64,000 nucleotides of DNA. Source: Nitrospira sp. Lineage in GTDB: Bacteria > Nitrospirota > Nitrospiria > Nitrospirales > Nitrospiraceae. Position 1 is the stretch's first letter. Each line of letters starts with the position of its first letter. Below the pieces are notes generated by a model. That model did not search any database. It was not told the DNA's origin and worked only from the letters and a program-made list of their open reading frames with translations. A program made the position numbers and the translations under genes. Location of the stretch: NCBI GenBank assembly GCA_029194725.1, contig JARFXQ010000002.1, forward strand, positions 1 through 64,000, read 5' to 3'. Below, piece by piece: positions 59,376 to 64,000 of the stretch.

Positions 59376-59476
59376 CGGGTCATTGACGGCTCGCTCTCAC
59401 ACCTCCCAAAGCTCCTCCAATAAGACTCCGAATGTTCGCTACAACCATAGGGTTCGATGAATACCGGATAAGTTGC

Positions 59477-60534
59477 CTCATGCTTATCCGGTTGTTTCAA
59501 CACCCTACAAGATGTTGTGGGCAGACTCCTTCATGAAACGACGTTGCAATATCCTCCGCGCCCCGTATACGACCATACGACGTCGGCGTGTACCCAGTCC
59601 GAGACCGAGAAGGGTTTGAAAGGCAGCCATCGGTGTCTTCCGGCGATTGTGCCGAAAGACGAATTCGTCCAGGTAGACATGAAGCTGAGCGCGGCTGACG
59701 CCGTGGTGCGTGCCGATCAGCCATGGCTGCAGATTTCCCATGGCGCGGTCGGCCAACGGGACAACCGATGTCGCGCGCTTCCACAGCTCGATTCTCTGTG
59801 ACTGCGTGCTGGGGATGTCGGTAGAGCCCGTTTTCTCCAAGCCGGTGAACGTCTTGAGGCCGTCTGTGTAGAGCGTCGAGCTGGGAGCGATGGGCTGTGT
59901 CATGAGGTCGTTCAGGGTGGGGCTCTTGAAGTCAGGGATCACCGTCATCCGAAGACGCCCGGACGCGTGGCCACGCTTCTCGACCGCGACGATGACAAGG
60001 ACCGCCTTCCGCCACTTGAGTTGACGGCTCCCCGCAAACCAGCCTGAGTGCCCCCGACCCAAGTCTCATTGATCTCTACGTCGCCTCGCACCGGTTCACG
60101 CGTCCCATTGATCATGGCCCGTTGAAGCTTGTGGAGCATCATCCAGGCAGTTGCGTAGCGTGCCAGTCGCAGTTGACGCTGGAGAAGGAGAGCCGAGATG
60201 CCACGCGTATCCGTCGTCATCAGGTACGCCGTCCATAACCAGAGCGTCAGCGGCCTCTTCGTGTTATGAAGGACTGTCCCGGCTGTCAACTAGACTTGAT
60301 GTCGGCATGCCGCACATTGCCAGCGCCTTAGTCTCGCCAGTGGGTAAGCCCGCCGGTGGCGGCACCGAGGACACGTGAAGCCAGCAGGCCACCGACATGC
60401 GGCCAAATACTGTTGGCAGGCTTCTTCACTCGCGAAGTCAAGCTGAAACTGACGTAGACTCATCGGAAAGGACGAGCAGGCCACCCCGTTACACGAACAG
60501 TAGTGGTCTGCTGAAACAACCGGATAATCATGAG
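59477..60534. mobile_element. Decayed IS1595-family insertion sequence
   Basis: The ends are imperfect inverted repeats: CTCATGCTTATCCGGTTG (59477 onward) and, on the other strand from 60534, CTCATGATTATCCGGTTG; the match continues for about 26 nt with two differences. The 1,058-bp size fits the family. I could not find a matching target duplication at the ends chosen. Next to the left end, CCGGATAAG/CTTATCCGG (59464-59491) can fold into a 9-bp hairpin. The transposase inside is broken. Confidence 0.8.
59505..60463 (-). pseudogene. IS1595-family transposase, broken
   Basis: The start MSLRQFQLDFASEEACQQYL and the zinc ribbon GFTCPRCRHRRAY...WQCAACRHQ are family marks, followed by LTLWLWTAYLMTTDTRGISA and the catalytic region INETWVGG. 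The frame is interrupted by an in-frame TAG at 60290-60292 (after CRHQV) and by a frameshift near 60020-60050, after which VLVIVAVEKRGHASGRLRMT and the HHGVSRAQLHVYLDEFVFRH end continue in another frame. It cannot make a full transposase. Confidence 0.85.
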
Positions 60535-60549
60535 CTGCCTAGTTTTCTG

Positions 60550-61887
60550 TCATTGGGAGTCTCCACTAAAGCGACATCGGCCCTCTGCATTCAAGAGTTG
60601 ATCAATCCCCGACAATCGCGCGCTCCTGTCGTCAATTTTCACGAAGGACCCTTCCAGCACATGGCGGCTAATGAGAAACCCGGCTAAACGATTACCCCTG
60701 ACATTCGGATGACGATCGTGAGCCCAATACAAGCCCCCCTCAGCATGGGCCGTCGAACTTCCACGGCAGTACGCATACCGCCGGAATGCCGGCAATAAGT
60801 CAACAAACGCAATGTGTTCTCGTTGAAAGAACTCCGTCAGTCGTTGATTAGGATACTCCCACTGGAGATTGTCTTCCTGTGGTCGCAATGAGTCATAGAC
60901 TTGAGGAGCCGCTGGGAGCATCACGACGAGCATGGTGGCACCTAACGCTTCCACCGCTGAATTCAACTGTCGTAGATTCTCGAGATGCCCTTCCCAGGCT
61001 TGTTCCAGCCAAGGGAATTCGGCTACGTCCCGAAAGGCTTCTACCCCAGGAAGGGGAGGTGGCGGTTTTGCAACGCCGAACCAGGATGCGACGCGCCGTC
61101 GAGCTTCAGAATTCTGCAACCAGTTGTACAGGATTGAATGCGCGGCCATCATATCTTTCGCACGGCCGATGAAACCTATAGATTTAGGTTGCGGTTCTAG
61201 GGATTTTTTCAACAGTGCCTGCAGGTGCTCATCGGAGCGGACTTTGCGGCCACCTCTCGTAGGATCGGCCAGTACCGCCTTGTTGACCGCATATCCGTCG
61301 ATTACCGTTATACTAGGATACAGATAGTCATCAAGGAGATCATTCGTGAAATGCCCGACAATCACCAACCGCGGTCGTCCTGCGCGAGCAACGACGTCTT
61401 CCAGCTTATGCAGCTCGGCGCGCGAACCATAGCCTCCGACCCCGCATTTCAGCACTCTCCTACCGAGATGCTGTTCAAGTATTGCTCCCCAGGTTTGCTC
61501 AAGCGCAACATATCCCCAGGTAAGGCTATCCCCGAGCAGCAATACATAGCCGTCTTGTGGATCGAATGATCGATCGCGGCAACCCAAACTATTGGAGGAA
61601 ACCGGAATCGGAGCTCCATACGCATGGATGTAATCGGGAGCCAAGAAACCACCGTCAGAAAAATTTTTAGCAATGTCATAGCCGTTGATTGGGTCTGATA
61701 CATAGTAGTGCCTAGGTGCCATACCTGTGCGTGGAGGTTTAAAATCGGCAGGGTTCGTATAGCCGACCATGCGCAAGCCTAGCTCGCAAAACAGAATGGC
61801 AATAATCATGCTGGTGGCCACAAGAGCCGTATTGCCACATATGTGCATGAGACTTCTCGCCCCTGTACGAATTCTCTCAGTGGCCAT
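60550..61887 (-). CDS. SGNH/GDSL-hydrolase-like membrane-anchored protein
   Basis: 445 residues from the ATG at 61887 (the frame is open to 61905). One N-terminal helix (TALVATSMIIAILFCELGLR) anchors an exported SGNH domain with GDSLTWGYVALEQTWG (Ser block), GVGGYGSRAELHKLEDV (Gly block), VIVGHFTNDLLDDYL (Asn block) and, near the end, WAHDRHPNVRGNRL (Asp/His block). All four blocks are present. Similar proteins act as esterases or acyl-carbohydrate modifiers in polysaccharide loci. The stop codon is 16 bp from the IS1595 end. A broken second copy of this type lies at the right edge. Confidence 0.82.
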   Translation of the reverse strand: MATERIRTGARSLMHICGNTALVATSMIIAILFCELGLRMVGYTNPADFKPPRTGMAPRHYYVSDPINGYDIAKNFSDGGFLAPDYIHAYGAPIPVSSNSLGCRDRSFDPQDGYVLLLGDSLTWGYVALEQTWGAILEQHLGRRVLKCGVGGYGSRAELHKLEDVVARAGRPRLVIVGHFTNDLLDDYLYPSITVIDGYAVNKAVLADPTRGGRKVRSDEHLQALLKKSLEPQPKSIGFIGRAKDMMAAHSILYNWLQNSEARRRVASWFGVAKPPPPLPGVEAFRDVAEFPWLEQAWEGHLENLRQLNSAVEALGATMLVVMLPAAPQVYDSLRPQEDNLQWEYPNQRLTEFFQREHIAFVDLLPAFRRYAYCRGSSTAHAEGGLYWAHDRHPNVRGNRLAGFLISRHVLEGSFVKIDDRSARLSGIDQLLNAEGRCRFSGDSQ

Positions 61888-61935
61888 TGCATTACTCCAA
61901 TTCACAAGTATTTCAACACCTGCGTCAATTGCAGC

Positions 61936-62818
61936 TCACAGGCTCGCCTCAGGCCGATTGAGAAAGGACCAGTGATGGCCCGCGCCACCACACGTTTGAG
62001 CGTACAGCATCAGGGTTATTTTGTCGGCCAGTGTGGTGACCAGGACAGGGCCCGCCACCTCGATTTGACGCACGGTCAGTTGCTGCGGCATGCGTGTATA
62101 CGTCGCCTGATCCATCCATGGCGGTCGTTGGGGTCGTGTCCACGTCACGAGCCGATCTCGATATCCCGGGCACTCACCGTGGCGGAAAGATGTCGCCCAT
62201 ACGTAAATGAGACATCAGGGAGCGGAACAGCGCCTGCTCTCCACTGCCTTTTCCCCAACACGGCCCCATTGCCCAGCGCAGCACCGCCCTGATGGAGAGC
62301 GAGATGAGTGCCACCAGCATCGCAACCGGGAAGCCGAGCCCCAGGCTGTTGTTCACCGCTTTGCGGATGCGCGGCTTGATTAGACTGGGTATCGGTCATG
62401 GACACGGTAGTGCCATCGAGCAGTTTGACTGAGCGCCCACGCCACTTCCAGTTCTTGTCAGTCATCTGCTCCATTCGTTCGCCCACCGAGACGGCCAGGC
62501 GCTCAATCAGCGACCGTGGCAACCGCTGTCAGGCTTTGCAGGAGGGGCCACTGCTTACGTTGTACGGAATGTCGCCCACGCCGTACGCTCGGAACGAGGT
62601 CGGGCCACCGCATCTTGACATCCTCCATCGGCGGACAAGGCTTGGCCGATGAAGAGCCCCAGCGTGGTGAGCGGAAGATAGACGCGCTCACGAAAGGCCC
62701 CGACTTCCTCCTCCACCATTGCCTCCATCGCATCGTGAGACAGTACTTCATCCAGCGCCCGCGTGGGTCGGTCGCTAAATCCCTACTTGAATTGCGTGAC
62801 CGCCTCCTGCAGGCGCAT
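61936..62818 (-). pseudogene. IS4-family transposase remnant
   Basis: From an ATG at 62818 the text MRLQEAVTQFK is interrupted by a stop, then resumes as RALDEVLSHDAMEAMVEEEV and GLFIGQALSADGGCQDAVAR. After another stop and frame changes it continues as SLIERLAVSVGERMEQMTDK, VKLLDGTTVSMTDTQSNQAA (with the catalytic DGT), GLGFPVAMLVALISL, MGPCWGKGSGEQALFRSLMS and, after a deletion, MPQQLTVRQIEVAGPVLVTT. Several stops and frameshifts make it inactive. Terminal repeats were not located. Confidence 0.8.
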
Positions 62819-63327
62819 TTTCGCTATCTTCACACATGACGGATCCTCCTTGTAATGACCGTGACGGTAGGCCTCACCATTGCCACAACACGAGGCGCTC
62901 AGCCAACCCCTTTTTTCTCATACGCCTGAGGCCTTGCGGCTTGAGGTGGTGCCATGAAGCCAGACTCCTTCTTTCTGCTGAAGGGACGTCAGGATACCCA
63001 CGGTAACATACAGCGTCACAGTGTCCCCGGCCTATCCTCAATTTGTACTACTAGCATCATCGGAGGCGGAGAATGCAAGCAGCTTTCCTTGCAGCCACCA
63101 TGAGATCTAAGATTCCGTAGTAGATTCAGATTGGCGCCAGGCATTGCGCGCCGTGACCCACATGGACGCACCCGGCAGAAACCTTGTCAGCTTTCCCGAG
63201 AACACAGCAATAACCAGGACTTCTTCCGTGCCTCTATGAGAACTCGCAGGTCCCTTCCTAACTCCTCCATGGCATAACTGCTTGACTGCGGTCCGCTCTC
63301 CGCGTTGGTTCGTCGCCAAAACCGGAG
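62819..63327. other. 509-bp gap with no supportable gene
   Basis: It lies between the IS4-type remnant and the broken SGNH hydrolase. I see no coherent coding sequence, RNA gene or clear repeat. It is probably decayed DNA. Confidence 0.5.
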
Positions 63328-64000
63328 TCAGCGGTGAGGGTGGATGGTCCCATCGTCTGCCTCGCGCCGTGAGCTGGAAACGGCAGGGGGTGGTTGAGCG
63401 AGAGAGTCTTTCACCGCTTCGTAGACACATTTCGCGACCGCTGCATTGCCCTTCGCGGTATAGTGGAGGAGCGGACGGAACCGATCGACGGGGTCCACTT
63501 TCAGGAGACAGGTGGTGGGGATCAATGTAGTCAATGCCGGCCCGTTCCAGCGCCTGTTTGCCGAGAGAGTTCGTGGAATGCGGATGCTTAAGCTCGTTTC
63601 CTACGAGGAAGTACACCACGAACGGGGTCGAACCTTGCTGCTTCACTGACCGCACAAGCGCCTTCAAGATCTCTGCGTTGATCTTTATACTCTCTTCAGA
63701 GTCGGTTGCACTGATGTCGTGCAGGTGGGAAGTCTAGGTCTCAACCAGCCGAACGAGGTAGGAGACATGATAGAACCGTTGGAAGCTTAGAAATCGATGA
63801 TCGTGAAATATGTCGTTGGGCGTCGGGAGAGGCAAGGTATGGGAATCGCCTACGAGAGCAATCTCCGTCTTCGCCGTGTGTTCGGCAAAGGAAACGTTCT
63901 CACCCGGAGGGCGTAATCCCTCTGAACTGGACCAATATGGCCCGTCGGCACTATGACTGTTTGGTCGTATTGTCCATCCCAAATCGGAGTCATGCATGTG
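63328..64000 (-). pseudogene. SGNH-hydrolase gene remnant, runs off the right edge
   Basis: Reading from the right edge: HDSDLGWTIRPNSHSADGPY and ALVGDSHTLPLPTPND (the GDS Ser block), then a TAG at 63734-63736. The same frame resumes as ILKALVRSVKQQGSTPFVVY and ERAGIDYIDP, and after a shift near 63540 continues as TTCLLKVDPVDRF and LLHYTAKGNAAVAKCVYEAV, the usual end of this protein type with the His block. The Gly and Asn blocks after GDS are missing, so a deletion is also likely. A decayed relative of the intact SGNH gene at 60550-61887. Confidence 0.65.

Noticed and set aside
59469..60542. Target-site duplication around the IS1595 element
   Set aside because: The 8 bp on either side of the chosen ends do not match. 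Either the ends are slightly off or the flanks have changed.

Overview
This window is a bacterial chromosome segment of fairly high GC. Its gene content best fits a Nitrospira-like member of the phylum Nitrospirota (inference). The pointers are two proteins built from repeated protochlorophyllide-reductase-type (PCP_red) domains in an otherwise non-phototrophic gene set, a sulfite/nitrite reductase fused to HEPN-like and TusA domains, an NfeD/slipin pair, and a long aromatic-amino-acid operon ending in rpsA. No rRNA operon and no CRISPR array were seen. There are two tRNA genes (Val-GAC and initiator Met).

1-31.4 kb is mostly core genome. On the minus strand lie the start of a metal-efflux outer membrane factor with a His-rich companion, then trmI-SDR-aroE-aroK. 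The plus strand then carries nfeD-slipin, a sigma-70 factor, lipB and a glutamate dehydrogenase. A minus-strand block follows: a D,D-carboxypeptidase, an FG-GAP lipoprotein, a PCP_red protein, an IHF/HU protein, sppA and the run pheA-hisC-aroF-tyrA-aroA-cmk-plsC-rpsA. Together with aroE/aroK this covers most of the path from DAHP to chorismate and on to Phe and Tyr. Next come yebC-ruvA-(Cys-rich secreted protein)-ruvB, with ruvC missing from its usual place, and a second PCP_red protein beside an Mrp-type ATPase.

31.4-37.9 kb is an accessory segment. It holds an orphan antitoxin-like gene, an AT-rich membrane gene split by a frameshift, ParDE and DUF433/DUF5615 toxin-antitoxin pairs, an exported intradiol dioxygenase, a lipoprotein and a beta-barrel protein. 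Three decayed copies of the 3' end of cysNC are scattered through it, and a 161-bp inverted-repeat element sits at its right edge beside the intact cysNC.

37.9-45.4 kb is a sulfate-assimilation operon on the minus strand: RrF2-type regulator, sulfite reductase fusion, cysH, a TrpD2-like gene, cysD and cysNC. A near-consensus promoter with an inverted repeat at the predicted start site precedes the regulator.

45.6-56.6 kb is core translation: a Fis-like protein, HU, tRNA-Val, thrS, infC (apparent AUC start), rpmI and rplT. Convergent to these are an archaeal-type pheS-pheT pair, rpe, rsmB and fmt, with the initiator tRNA gene divergent from fmt.

56.6-64 kb is a second accessory region directly after the initiator tRNA. 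A small plus-strand cluster encodes a TupA-like ATP-grasp protein, a YqcI/YcgG (GntA-type) haem N-hydroxylase homologue and a DUF1989 protein. A decayed IS1595-type element, an SGNH hydrolase, a decayed IS4-type transposase and a broken second SGNH hydrolase follow. The YqcI/YcgG-DUF1989 pair is the best candidate for an undescribed metabolic system here.
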